From positions 1 to 11,736 of the forward strand of contig JANEMG010000037.1 in the NCBI GenBank assembly GCA_024511045.1: a DNA stretch of 11,736 bases, given 5' to 3'. Position numbers and translations under genes: made by a program. The DNA comes from Gammaproteobacteria bacterium. Lineage in GTDB: Bacteria; Pseudomonadota; Gammaproteobacteria; Methylococcales; Methylomonadaceae. Position 1 is the first letter of the stretch. Every line of letters starts with the position of its first letter. The notes beneath the pieces were generated by a model that saw only the letters and a program-made list of their open reading frames with translations, was not told the origin of the DNA and ran no database searches. This document shows, piece after piece, positions 1-8,529 of the stretch.

Positions 1-3000
1 ATCGGGTACAACCCCCGAACAGTGCAAAGAACAGGGATTGCATGCAGCATTTTCCAGCATTTTCCCCATTGAAAGTCATTCGGGATATGCTGTCCTGGAA
101 TATGTGCGTTATCGCCTCGGTGAACCAACGTTCGATGTAAGGGAATGTCAGCAGCGCGGCGTGACCTACGCAGCGCCCCTGAAGGTATTGGTCCGGCTGG
201 TCATCTATGACAAAGACGCGCCGGCCAATGCCAGGGTGGTCAAGGATATCCGTGAGCAGGAAGTCTATATGGGCGAACTGCCGCTGATGACCGACAACGG
301 CACTTTCGTCATCAATGGCACCGAACGGGTGATTGTATCGCAATTGCACCGTTCGCCCGGGGTGTTCTTCGATCATGACAAAGGCAAGACCCATTCTTCG
401 GGAAAACTGCTGTTCAACGCTCGTGTCATACCCTATCGAGGTTCCTGGCTGGATTTTGAATTCGACCACAAGGACAGTGTGTTCGTCAGGATCGACAGAC
501 GGCGCAAGATTCCGGCAACGATTTTGCTACGGGCGCTCGGTTACGACGATGAACAGATTATCGAAAGCTTCTTCGAGACCAATCGTTTCACGATAGGTCC
601 CGAACGATGCATCTTTCATGTTATTCCGGAACGTCTGCGCGGCGATATCGCCACCTTTGACATACAGCATCAGGGAGAGATCATCGTCGAGGAGGGGCGC
701 CGGATCACCGCCAAGCACATCCGGCAGATGACCAAACTCGGAATACAGGAAATCGAGGTGCCCAGAGCCTATCTGGAGGGCAAGATCCTGGCGCGTAATC
801 TGGTCGATGAGAGCACCGGCGAAATGCTGGCCAAGGCCAATGACGAGATTACCGAGGAACTGCTGGAAAAAATTATCGGCAGCGGCATAACAGAGATCGA
901 AACGCTGTTCGTCAACGATCTCGACAGAGGACCTTACATTTCCAATACGCTGAAGATCGACACCACCGGCAACAGGCTGGAAGCGCTGGTGGAGATTTAT
1001 CGCATGATGCGTCCAGGCGAACCGCCAACCAAGGAGGCGGCGGAAAACCTTTTCGAGAACCTGTTTTTCACCCCTGATCGCTATGACTTGTCGACGGTGG
1101 GCAGAATGAAATTCAATCGCCGCCTGGGACGTGAGGAAATCACCGGCGAGGGCGTGCTGAATAAGGAAGATATCATTGCCGTCTTGAAGGAGTTGATCAA
1201 TATCCGCAATGGCAATGGCGTCGTGGACGATATCGATCATCTGGGCAACCGCCGTGTGCGCTCCGTTGGCGAAATGATCGAAAACCAGTTCCGGGTCGGG
1301 TTGGTGCGCGTGGAAAGGGCCGTCAAAGAGCGGCTGACGCTGGCCGATTCGGAAGGACTGATGCCACAGGAAATTATCAATGCCAAGCCGGTTTCCGCGG
1401 CAGTAAAAGAATTCTTCGGGTCCAGCCAGTTGTCGCAATTCATGGACCAGAACAATCCACTTTCCCAGGTCACGCACAAGCGGCGTGTCTCGGCTCTGGG
1501 GCCGGGAGGTCTTGCCAGGGAAAGGGCAGGATTCGAGGTCAGGGACGTGCATACCACGCATTATGGCAGGGTCTGTCCCATCGAAACCCCGGAAGGGCCC
1601 AATATCGGGCTGATCAATTCCCTGTCCGTGTACGCGCGCACCAATGAATATGGCTTTCTGGAGACGCCTTACCGGAGGGTCATCGATGGTCGGGTGACCG
1701 ATGAGGTCAATTATCTTTCTGCGATCGACGATGGCGAATTTGTCATCGCCCAGGCCAGTGTTTCGGTCGACGAAAAGGGTAAATTGAAAGAAGGCCTGGT
1801 GTCCTGCCGCTACAGGGATGAATTCACCCTGGCTGATTCATCCACGGTGCAATACATGGATGTTTCCTCCAAGCAGATCGTTTCCGTGGCCGCTTCCATC
1901 ATTCCCTTTCTGGAGCACGATGATGCCAACCGGGCGTTGATGGGCTCCAATATGCAGCGTCAGGCTGTTCCGACGCTGCGCGCGGAAAAACCGTTGGTCG
2001 GGACCGGCATGGAGAGGACCGTTGCCAAGGATTCCGGTGTCACCGTAGTTGCCAAACGCGGCGGGGTCATCGAATCTGTGGATGCCAGCCGTATCGTGGT
2101 GCGGGTCAATGAGTCAGAAACCGAAGCGGGCAGCGCCGGCGTCGATATCTACAGTCTGATCAAGTACACCCGTTCCAATCAAAACACCTGCATCAACCAG
2201 AAGCCCCTGGTAAACCGTGGCGATGTGGTCAGCAGGGGCGATATCCTGGCAGACGGTCCGTCGACGGACCTTGGCGAACTGGCGCTGGGGCAGAATATGC
2301 TGGTGGCCTTCATGCCCTGGAATGGCTACAACTTCGAGGATTCCATCCTGGTGTCGGAACGCGTGGTGAAGGAAGATCGCTTCACCACCATTCATATCGA
2401 AGAAAAGACCTGTGTGGCACGGGATACCAAGCACAGCCCGGAAGAGATTACCGCGGATATTCCCAATGTCAGCGAGGAGGCGCTTTCCAAGCTCGATGAG
2501 TCGGGTATCGTCTATGTCGGTGCGGAGGTGAAAGGCGGGGATATTCTGGTCGGCAAGGTGACACCCAAGGGTGAATCCCAACTGACGCCCGAAGAAAAAC
2601 TGCTGCGTGCCATTTTTGGCGAGAAGGCGGCTGACGTCAAGGACACGTCGTTGCGTGTGACGGCCGGCGTGACTGCGACGGTCATCGATGTGCAGATCTT
2701 CACACGGGATGGCGTCGCCAAGGACAAACGTGCGCTGGAAATCGAAGAGGAAGAGATCAAGCGCTATCGCAAGGATCTCGACGAGCAGTTGAAGATCGTC
2801 GAAGAGGATATCTTTTCCCGGGCCGGGAAAATGCTGATTGGCGGCAAAGCCGTCTCCGGGCCGGAAAATCTGGCGAAAGGCACCGTGATCACGCAATCCT
2901 ATCTGGATGGCTTGAAACATTCCGACTGGCTCAAGATCCGCATGGAAGACGAAGACATCAATGTGCATCTGGAAGCCATTGCCGAACAGATCGAGCAGCA

Positions 3001-3958
3001 GCGCAAGGACTTCGAGGAGAAATTCGAAAACAAAAGGAAAAAAATCACCATGGGTGATGATCTGGCTCCTGGCGTGCTGAAGATGGTGAAGATCTATCTG
3101 GCCGTGAAAAGACGCATTCAGCCTGGCGATAAAATGGCCGGCCGGCACGGCAACAAAGGGGTTATTTCACAGATCGTACCCGTGGAGGACATGCCCTATA
3201 TGGCTGATGGTACGCCTGTGGATATCGTGTTGAATCCGCTGGGTGTGCCGTCGCGGATGAACGTTGGCCAGGTGTTGGAAACCCATCTGGGCTGGGCGGC
3301 AAAAGGCCTGGGCATCAAGATTGGTAAAATGCTCGAAGCACAGGCGAAAATAGCGGAGATCAAAGACTTCCTTGGAAAAATATACAACAGCAGCGGGCAG
3401 ACCGAGGATCTGGATGCGCTGTCCGACAAGGAAATCGTCGAGCTGGCCTTCAATCTGGTGGATGGTGTGCCCATGGCGACGCCGGTATTCGATGGGGCAT
3501 CAGAGGAAGAGATCCGCACTATGCTGCAGCTTGCCGATCTTCCCGAGCACGGACAGATCACCCTTTACGATGGCCTGACCGGCGAGCAGTTCGAACGTGA
3601 AGTGACCGTTGGTTACATGTACATGCTGAAACTCAACCATCTGGTCGACGACAAGATGCATGCGCGTTCCACGGGGCCATACAGTCTGGTGACCCAGCAG
3701 CCTCTGGGCGGCAAGGCGCAGTTCGGCGGGCAGCGCTTTGGGGAAATGGAGGTCTGGGCTCTGGAAGCCTACGGGGCGGCCTACACGCTGCAGGAAATGC
3801 TGACTGTCAAATCCGATGACGTGACGGGAAGGACCAGAATGTATAAAAATATTGTCGATGGTGATCACCGAATGGAGGCCGGCATGCCGGAGTCGTTCAA
3901 TGTGCTGATCAAGGAAATTCGCGCCCTGGCTATCAATATCGAATTGGAGCAGGATTGA
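1..3958 (+). CDS. rpoB: RNA polymerase subunit beta, 5'-truncated
   Basis: Beta subunit of the multisubunit RNA polymerase, which with beta' forms the catalytic cleft. The reading frame is open from base 2 and runs to TGA at 3956-3958. The first codon aligns near E. coli residue 37, so about 36 codons are missing upstream; the TTG at 38 is an internal Leu codon, not the start. Visible landmarks are the rifampicin-binding cluster at 1418-1510 (GSSQLSQFMDQNNP, then THKRR, SALGPGG), the NFEDS acidic pair at 2330-2344, the KMAGRHGNKG active-site lysine motif at 3131-3160, DDKMHARSTG around 3647-3676, and a C-terminal clamp segment ending INIELEQD. The rifampicin-cluster residues match the sensitive form (Asp at 1445, His at 1475, Ser at 1490). 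The charged insert before GDDLAPG (about 2810-3054) is about 13 residues longer than in E. coli and resembles the Pseudomonas type. No frameshift or intein is seen. Confidence 0.99.
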   Translation, partial: SGTTPEQCKEQGLHAAFSSIFPIESHSGYAVLEYVRYRLGEPTFDVRECQQRGVTYAAPLKVLVRLVIYDKDAPANARVVKDIREQEVYMGELPLMTDNGTFVINGTERVIVSQLHRSPGVFFDHDKGKTHSSGKLLFNARVIPYRGSWLDFEFDHKDSVFVRIDRRRKIPATILLRALGYDDEQIIESFFETNRFTIGPERCIFHVIPERLRGDIATFDIQHQGEIIVEEGRRITAKHIRQMTKLGIQEIEVPRAYLEGKILARNLVDESTGEMLAKANDEITEELLEKIIGSGITEIETLFVNDLDRGPYISNTLKIDTTGNRLEALVEIYRMMRPGEPPTKEAAENLFENLFFTPDRYDLSTVGRMKFNRRLGREEITGEGVLNKEDIIAVLKELINIRNGNGVVDDIDHLGNRRVRSVGEMIENQFRVGLVRVERAVKERLTLADSEGLMPQEIINAKPVSAAVKEFFGSSQLSQFMDQNNPLSQVTHKRRVSALGPGGLARERAGFEVRDVHTTHYGRVCPIETPEGPNIGLINSLSVYARTNEYGFLETPYRRVIDGRVTDEVNYLSAIDDGEFVIAQASVSVDEKGKLKEGLVSCRYRDEFTLADSSTVQYMDVSSKQIVSVAASIIPFLEHDDANRALMGSNMQRQAVPTLRAEKPLVGTGMERTVAKDSGVTVVAKRGGVIESVDASRIVVRVNESETEAGSAGVDIYSLIKYTRSNQNTCINQKPLVNRGDVVSRGDILADGPSTDLGELALGQNMLVAFMPWNGYNFEDSILVSERVVKEDRFTTIHIEEKTCVARDTKHSPEEITADIPNVSEEALSKLDESGIVYVGAEVKGGDILVGKVTPKGESQLTPEEKLLRAIFGEKAADVKDTSLRVTAGVTATVIDVQIFTRDGVAKDKRALEIEEEEIKRYRKDLDEQLKIVEEDIFSRAGKMLIGGKAVSGPENLAKGTVITQSYLDGLKHSDWLKIRMEDEDINVHLEAIAEQIEQQRKDFEEKFENKRKKITMGDDLAPGVLKMVKIYLAVKRRIQPGDKMAGRHGNKGVISQIVPVEDMPYMADGTPVDIVLNPLGVPSRMNVGQVLETHLGWAAKGLGIKIGKMLEAQAKIAEIKDFLGKIYNSSGQTEDLDALSDKEIVELAFNLVDGVPMATPVFDGASEEEIRTMLQLADLPEHGQITLYDGLTGEQFEREVTVGYMYMLKLNHLVDDKMHARSTGPYSLVTQQPLGGKAQFGGQRFGEMEVWALEAYGAAYTLQEMLTVKSDDVTGRTRMYKNIVDGDHRMEAGMPESFNVLIKEIRALAINIELEQD

Positions 3959-4139
3959 TTCGGGGGGATCTGGTCTGTACTGTCTGCACTGCAGCTACAG
4001 CATGGTGACGCATATTGTCGCGGCACAACGGTTGGCGGCATGATCGGTTGAAATGCAAGGGGCATGATTTTCGGAGAAAAACATTTTTCCAGGGTCATGC
4101 CGCTGATTTGAACCGGAATACAACATAGAGGGCAAGCTC
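3959..4139 (+). other. rpoB-rpoC spacer with potential RNA helix
   Basis: This 181-nt spacer is longer than the roughly 76 nt I recall for E. coli. Bases 4032-4045 can pair with 4093-4106 in 14 consecutive pairs (11 Watson-Crick, 3 G-U), with an uninterrupted nine-pair core, GCGGCATGA (4035-4043) against TCATGCCGC (4095-4103). A second copy of GGCATGAT (4061-4068, first copy 4037-4044) can compete for the same 3' arm. The apical part contains A/U-rich alternative hairpins (4068-4080 or 4076-4088). No T-run follows the helix, so it does not look like an intrinsic terminator, and I found no convincing promoter. The helix ends about 20 nt before the rpoC Shine-Dalgarno and leaves it free. An mRNA-processing or stability role is possible but is inference. 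Confidence 0.5.
4127..4132 (+). promoter_or_regulatory. rpoC ribosome-binding site that fixes a TTG start
   Basis: AGAGGG lies 7 nt before TTG 4140. An in-frame TGA at 4104-4106 and the absence of any in-frame ATG or GTG between it and 4140 leave TTG as the only start that retains the conserved N-terminus. Confidence 0.8.
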
Positions 4140-7100
4140 TTGAGAGATCTATTAAATTTTTTAAAACGTCAAGGTCGTTCTGAAGATTTCGATGCCATAC
4201 GGATTGGTCTGGCATCACCGGATATGATTCGTTCCTGGTCCTTTGGCGAGGTGAAGAAGCCGGAAACGATCAACTACCGGACTTTCAAGCCGGAACGGGA
4301 CGGTCTGTTTTGCGCAAAAATATTTGGTCCGGTCAGTGATTACGAGTGCCTGTGCGGCAAATATAAAAGATTGAAGCATCGCGGCGTGATTTGTGAGAAG
4401 TGCGGCGTGGAGGTGACGCTGTCGAAAGTGCGTCGTGAGCGCATGGGGCATATCGAACTGGCCAGCCCGGTTGCCCATATCTGGTTTCTCAAGTCGCTGC
4501 CTTCCAGAATCGCCCTGCTGCTGGATATGACGCTGCGGGAAATTGAAAGGGTTCTGTATTTTGAATCCTATGTCGTGATCGACCCGGGCATGACCACCCT
4601 GGAGAAGGGACAACTGCTCACCGATGAAGAATATCTGGAAGCTGTGGAACAGCATGGCGACGAGTTTGTCGCGAAAATGGGGGCCGAAGCGGTCTACGAT
4701 CTGCTCAAATCGATCGATTTACAGGCGGAAATCGATGTGTTGCGGGAAGAGATACAGGCCACCAATTCCGATACCAAAATAAAGAAATTCAGCAAGCGTC
4801 TGAAGGTTCTGGATGCCTTGCTGAACTCCGACAACCGTCCAGAATGGATGATCATGAAAGTGCTCCCGGTGTTGCCGCCGGAACTGCGTCCTCTGGTGCC
4901 CCTGGATGGCGGACGTTTTGCGACATCCGATTTGAACGATCTGTATCGCCGGGTGATCAATCGCAACAACCGCCTGAACCGGCTGCTGGACCTGAATGCG
5001 CCGGACATCATCGTGCGCAACGAAAAGCGCATGCTCCAGGAATCGGTGGATGCCCTGCTGGACAATGGCCGGCGTGGACGGGCGATAACCGGCACCAACC
5101 GCAGACCGTTGAAGTCCCTGGCCGAGGTTATCAAGGGCAAGCAAGGACGCTTCCGGCAGAATCTACTGGGCAAGCGTGTGGATTATTCCGGGCGTTCGGT
5201 GATCGTCGTCGGCCCGACCCTGCGTCTGCATCAATGCGGTTTGCCGAAAAAAATGGCGCTGGAGCTGTTCAAGCCGTTCATTTTCAGCAAGTTGCAGCTC
5301 AGAGGCGTGGCGACCACCATCAAAGCCGCGAAGAAGGCGGTGGAAAGGGAAGGTCCGGAAGTCTGGGACATCCTGGAAGAAGTGATTCGCGAGCATCCGG
5401 TTATGTTGAACCGGGCCCCGACCTTGCATCGATTGGGCATCCAGGCATTCGAACCGATCCTGATCGAGGGCAAGGCCATTCAGCTGCATCCGCTGGTGTG
5501 CAGCGCTTTCAATGCCGATTTCGATGGCGACCAGATGGCTGTGCATGTGCCGCTGTCCCTGGAGGCGCAGCTGGAGGCGCGCTCGCTGATGATGGCCACC
5601 AACAATATTCTGTCGCCCGCCAATGGCGAGCCGGTGATCAATCCGACCCAGGACGTGGTGCTGGGCTTGTATTTCATCAGCCGGGAAAAAATCAATGCCA
5701 TTGGTGTCGGGAGTATTTTTTCCGGCATCGATGAAATCCATAAAGCGCTGGACAGCGGGGTGGTCGAACTGCAAACCAAGATCCAGGTGCGCATCACGGA
5801 AAAATTGAGCAACGATGACGGTACTGTCGAAGAGACGCTGAAGCGGGTGGAAACCACGGTCGGCCGGGCGTTGATCTGGGAAATCACTCCGGACGGGATT
5901 CCCTTCGAGGTGGTCAACTGCGACATGACGAAAAAGAATATCTCGCGCCTGATCAATCATTGCTATCGCAGCCTGGGCATCAAGGACACTGTGGTGCTGG
6001 CCGATCAGCTGATGTACCTGGGATTCAAATATGCGACCCAATCCGGGGTTTCCTTCGGCATCGAGGATATGGTGATTCCGGAGCGCAAGGCGGACATCAT
6101 TGCCGCGGCCGAGGCCGATGTCAGTGAGATTCAGAATCAGTATGCCTCCGGGCTGGTCACCGATGGCGAGCGCTATAATAAGGTGATCGACATCTGGTCG
6201 CATGCCAACGAGCAGGTGGCGAAAGTGATGATGGACGTGCTCGGGGAAGAAGAGGTGGTCGATGCGGATGGCAACCGGGTCAAGCAGAAATCCTTCAATT
6301 CGATTTTCATGATGGCTGAATCTGGCGCCCGGGGATCAGCCGCGCAGATTCGCCAGTTGGCAGGCATGCGGGGGTTGATGGCCAAGCCGGACGGCTCGAT
6401 CATCGAAACGCCCATTACCGCCAACTTCAGGGAGGGTCTCGATGTATTGCAGTATTTCATCTCCACGCATGGCGCACGCAAAGGTCTGGCGGATACGGCT
6501 TTGAAAACGGCCAACTCCGGGTATCTGACCCGGCGTCTCGTGGACGTTGCACAGGATCTGGTGATCAATGGCGACGACTGCGGCACCACGGAAGGACTGA
6601 TCATGACGCCGATGATCGAAGGTGGTGATGTCGTCGAGCCCTTGGCGGAGCGGGTTCTGGGTCGAGTGGTGGTCGATGATGTGCTGGACCAGGCCGGCGA
6701 AAAAGTCATCGTGCCGCGGGGCACGATGCTGGATGAGCAATGGGTCTCCGTGCTGGAGGAAAACAGCATAGACCAGCTCAAGGTGCGCTCCATCATTACC
6801 TGTGAAAACCGGCATGGCGTCTGTTCGGCGTGCTACGGACGGGATTTGGGACGCGGTCACCTGGTCAATATCGGTGAGGCAGTGGGCGTGATCGCTGCAC
6901 AGTCCATCGGCGAGCCGGGCACCCAGCTGACCATGCGCACCTTCCATATCGGCGGGGCGGCGTCGAGATCGGCGGCGATCAGCAATGTACAGGTCAAATC
7001 GGCAGGGACCATCAAGCTGACCAATATGAAAACGGTACTCAATCGGGAAGGCAATCTGGTGGCCGTTTCCCGGTCCGGGGAAGTAGGCCTGATCGATGAA

Positions 7101-8351
7101 TATGGCCGTGAAAGGGAAAGATACAAGGTACCCTACGGCGCCGTGCTGACCGTAAAGGAGGGAGGCACCGTTGCCGCCGGCGAAGTGGTGGCCAACTGGG
7201 ATCCGCACACCCATCCGGTGATCACCGAAGTGGAAGGCAGGATCCGCTTGATCGACTTTATCGATGGCGTCACGGTGCAGGAAAAGACCGATGACGTGAC
7301 CGGCCTGTCATCGCTGGAAATCATCGATCCGAAGCAGAGAGGGGTGGCTGGCAAGGAATTGCGGCCGATGGTCAAACTGGTCGACGAACAGGGCGATGAT
7401 GTCTATTTGCCAGGCACCGAGATCCCGGCGCAGTATTATCTGCCGGCCGGTGCCATCGCCGGCGTCAAGGATGGCGATGAGGTGCTGGTTGGCGATGTCT
7501 TGGCGAGAATTCCCCAGGAATCCAGCAAGACCCGTGATATTACGGGGGGGTTGCCGCGTGTTGCCGATTTGTTCGAGGCGCGCAAGACCAAGGATCCGGC
7601 GATTCTGGCTGAGGCCACCGGCACCATTGCCTTTGGCAAGGAAACCAAGGGCAAGCAGAGGGTTGTTATTACCGACGCGAATGGTGAGCAGTATGAGACC
7701 TTGATTCCCAAATGGCGGCATATCACCGTATTTGAAGGTGAGTTTGTCGAAAAAGGGGAAACCATCGCCGAAGGTGAATTGACGCCGCATGATATTCTGC
7801 GCTTGCGCGGCGTCGAAGACCTTGCCGCTTACCTGGTCAAGGAAATCCAGGACGTCTATCGTCTGCAGGGGGTCAGAATCAATGACAAGCATATCGAGGC
7901 GATCATTCGTCAGATGCTGAGAAAAGTTGAAATCACCTCGGGCGGCGACAGCAAATACCTGAAAGGCGAGCAGGTCGAGAGAGCTGCGCTCAGAGAGGAA
8001 AATGACCGGGTGGAAAAAGAAGGGAAAATTCCCGCCACCTATGAACCCTTGCTGCTGGGCATCACCAAGGCGTCGCTGGCGACGGAGTCCTTCATATCCG
8101 CTGCCTCATTCCAGGAAACCACGCGGGTGTTGACCGATGCCGCGGTGCGGGGGTTGCACGATGGCCTGTATGGCTTGAAGGAAAATGTCATCGTTGGCCG
8201 CCTGATACCGGCTGGTACCGGTCTGGCCTATCATGAGCAACGCAAGAGCAAGCGTGCGGCCAGGGAAGCGGGTGTCGAGGAACCGGCAACGGAAATGGAG
8301 ACGGATGTGGTCGAGGAGGCTCTGAAGCAGGCATTGAGTACCGAAGATTAA
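4140..8351 (+). CDS. rpoC: RNA polymerase subunit beta'
   Basis: Largest RNA polymerase subunit, which carries the catalytic magnesium site. Translation from TTG gives 1403 aa (E. coli 1407), with MRDLLNFLK aligning to the E. coli N-terminus. In order: N-terminal zinc ribbon Cys70, Cys72, Cys85, Cys88 (CLCGKYKRLKHRGVICEKCG); clamp and coiled-coil region; catalytic NADFDGDQ with Asp460, Asp462, Asp464 (5511-5534); bridge-helix segment GARKGLADTALKTANSGYL; second zinc site Cys814, Cys888, Cys895, Cys898; trigger loop around SIGEPGTQLTMRTFHIGG with Met932 and His936. The long stretch between the two trigger-loop halves is consistent with the proteobacterial SI3 insertion, followed by ITGGLPRVADLFEAR and a conserved C-terminal block (LLGITKASLATESFISAASF), then an acidic tail. 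All catalytic and metal-binding residues are present; no intein or frameshift. Probably co-transcribed with rpoB. Confidence 0.99.
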   Translation: MRDLLNFLKRQGRSEDFDAIRIGLASPDMIRSWSFGEVKKPETINYRTFKPERDGLFCAKIFGPVSDYECLCGKYKRLKHRGVICEKCGVEVTLSKVRRERMGHIELASPVAHIWFLKSLPSRIALLLDMTLREIERVLYFESYVVIDPGMTTLEKGQLLTDEEYLEAVEQHGDEFVAKMGAEAVYDLLKSIDLQAEIDVLREEIQATNSDTKIKKFSKRLKVLDALLNSDNRPEWMIMKVLPVLPPELRPLVPLDGGRFATSDLNDLYRRVINRNNRLNRLLDLNAPDIIVRNEKRMLQESVDALLDNGRRGRAITGTNRRPLKSLAEVIKGKQGRFRQNLLGKRVDYSGRSVIVVGPTLRLHQCGLPKKMALELFKPFIFSKLQLRGVATTIKAAKKAVEREGPEVWDILEEVIREHPVMLNRAPTLHRLGIQAFEPILIEGKAIQLHPLVCSAFNADFDGDQMAVHVPLSLEAQLEARSLMMATNNILSPANGEPVINPTQDVVLGLYFISREKINAIGVGSIFSGIDEIHKALDSGVVELQTKIQVRITEKLSNDDGTVEETLKRVETTVGRALIWEITPDGIPFEVVNCDMTKKNISRLINHCYRSLGIKDTVVLADQLMYLGFKYATQSGVSFGIEDMVIPERKADIIAAAEADVSEIQNQYASGLVTDGERYNKVIDIWSHANEQVAKVMMDVLGEEEVVDADGNRVKQKSFNSIFMMAESGARGSAAQIRQLAGMRGLMAKPDGSIIETPITANFREGLDVLQYFISTHGARKGLADTALKTANSGYLTRRLVDVAQDLVINGDDCGTTEGLIMTPMIEGGDVVEPLAERVLGRVVVDDVLDQAGEKVIVPRGTMLDEQWVSVLEENSIDQLKVRSIITCENRHGVCSACYGRDLGRGHLVNIGEAVGVIAAQSIGEPGTQLTMRTFHIGGAASRSAAISNVQVKSAGTIKLTNMKTVLNREGNLVAVSRSGEVGLIDEYGRERERYKVPYGAVLTVKEGGTVAAGEVVANWDPHTHPVITEVEGRIRLIDFIDGVTVQEKTDDVTGLSSLEIIDPKQRGVAGKELRPMVKLVDEQGDDVYLPGTEIPAQYYLPAGAIAGVKDGDEVLVGDVLARIPQESSKTRDITGGLPRVADLFEARKTKDPAILAEATGTIAFGKETKGKQRVVITDANGEQYETLIPKWRHITVFEGEFVEKGETIAEGELTPHDILRLRGVEDLAAYLVKEIQDVYRLQGVRINDKHIEAIIRQMLRKVEITSGGDSKYLKGEQVERAALREENDRVEKEGKIPATYEPLLLGITKASLATESFISAASFQETTRVLTDAAVRGLHDGLYGLKENVIVGRLIPAGTGLAYHEQRKSKRAAREAGVEEPATEMETDVVEEALKQALSTED

Positions 8352-8381
8352 GCGTCGGATACTGTTTGCAGAAATTGATGC

Positions 8382-8410
8382 TTGACTTGATTTTGCAAAG
8401 GGTTTATCAT
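8382..8410 (+). promoter_or_regulatory. Predicted sigma70-type promoter of the str operon
   Basis: A -35 box TTGACT (8382-8387) and a -10 box TATCAT (8405-8410) are separated by exactly 17 bp. The -35 matches consensus at 5 of 6 positions and the -10 at 4 of 6, with optimal spacing. It starts 30 nt after the rpoC stop and points at rpsL; the predicted start is near 8417, giving a leader of about 120 nt. Position and strength fit a ribosomal-protein operon promoter. Prediction only; no other good promoter is seen between here and rpsL. Confidence 0.8.
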
Positions 8411-8412
8411 GC

Positions 8413-8430
8413 TTTGCTCACATGAGCAGA
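8413..8430 (+). repeat. Palindrome at the predicted str start site
   Basis: TGCTC (8415-8419) and GAGCA (8424-8428) are perfect inverted repeats around ACAT. The stem can extend by a U-G and a U-A pair to 8413-8430. It directly follows the -10 box and overlaps the predicted +1 (8417), so it could be a DNA operator or a 5'-terminal RNA hairpin. Part of the left arm would be untranscribed if +1 is 8417, which weakens the RNA reading. Could be chance. Confidence 0.35.
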
Positions 8431-8462
8431 GGTAATTGTTCAGGTCGAATGAAAAATCAAAG

Positions 8463-8498
8463 CCGTCGTACTCCGTGCAGGGTGCGGCGGATTTTTTT
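8463..8498 (+). terminator. Intrinsic terminator-like hairpin in the rpsL leader
   Basis: CCGTCGTAC (8463-8471) pairs with GTGCGGCGG (8482-8490) as a nine-pair stem (seven Watson-Crick, two G-U) with a 10-nt loop, followed after one A by seven T (8492-8498). Flanking A and T residues could add pairs below the stem. It lies about 50 nt downstream of the str promoter start and 39 nt before rpsL, so it could stop read-through from rpoBC and also attenuate transcripts from the str promoter. No clear anti-terminator pairing is seen upstream. The sequence form is convincing; the regulatory role is inferred. Confidence 0.7.
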
Positions 8499-8523
8499 AT
8501 TGCCTGATCGTTAAAATGTATAT

Positions 8524-8529
8524 CGGAGT
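8524..8529 (+). promoter_or_regulatory. rpsL ribosome-binding site
   Basis: CGGAGT contains GGAG (8525-8528), spaced 9 nt from ATG 8538. The six bases are perfectly complementary to ACTCCG at 8470-8475, in the loop and top of the upstream terminator hairpin, so this site could be masked by a long-range or pseudoknot pairing. Confidence 0.75.

Noticed and set aside
38..40. TTG at 38 as a start codon for rpoB
   Set aside because: The frame remains open to base 2, and the codons before it align with the E. coli beta N-terminal region; the TTG corresponds to an internal Leu.
1418..1510. Possible antibiotic-resistance changes in RpoB, and at S12 Lys43 and Lys88
   Set aside because: The rifampicin-cluster residues and both streptomycin-site lysines are wild type as read from the sequence.
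527..1561. Long open frame on the - strand (344 codons) opposite rpoB, with similar ones at 2114-3148, 5163-6203, 6336-7214, 9160-10092 and 10291-11166
   Set aside because: All are antisense to highly conserved genes whose + strand frame is unambiguous; they lack recognisable protein families and arise from codon bias in the sense strand.
4015..4076. Possible promoter within the rpoB-rpoC spacer (TTGTCG or TTGAAA as -35)
   Set aside because: No acceptable -10 box lies at 16-18 bp from either candidate.
4844..5734. 296-codon open frame on the + strand within rpoC
   Set aside because: It overlaps the conserved catalytic region of rpoC in another frame and its Gly/Ala/Arg-rich translation shows no recognisable family.
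8500..8524. Possible second promoter downstream of the rpsL-leader terminator (TTGCCT with TATATC)
   Set aside because: The spacing between the boxes is only 13 bp; no other acceptable pair was found.
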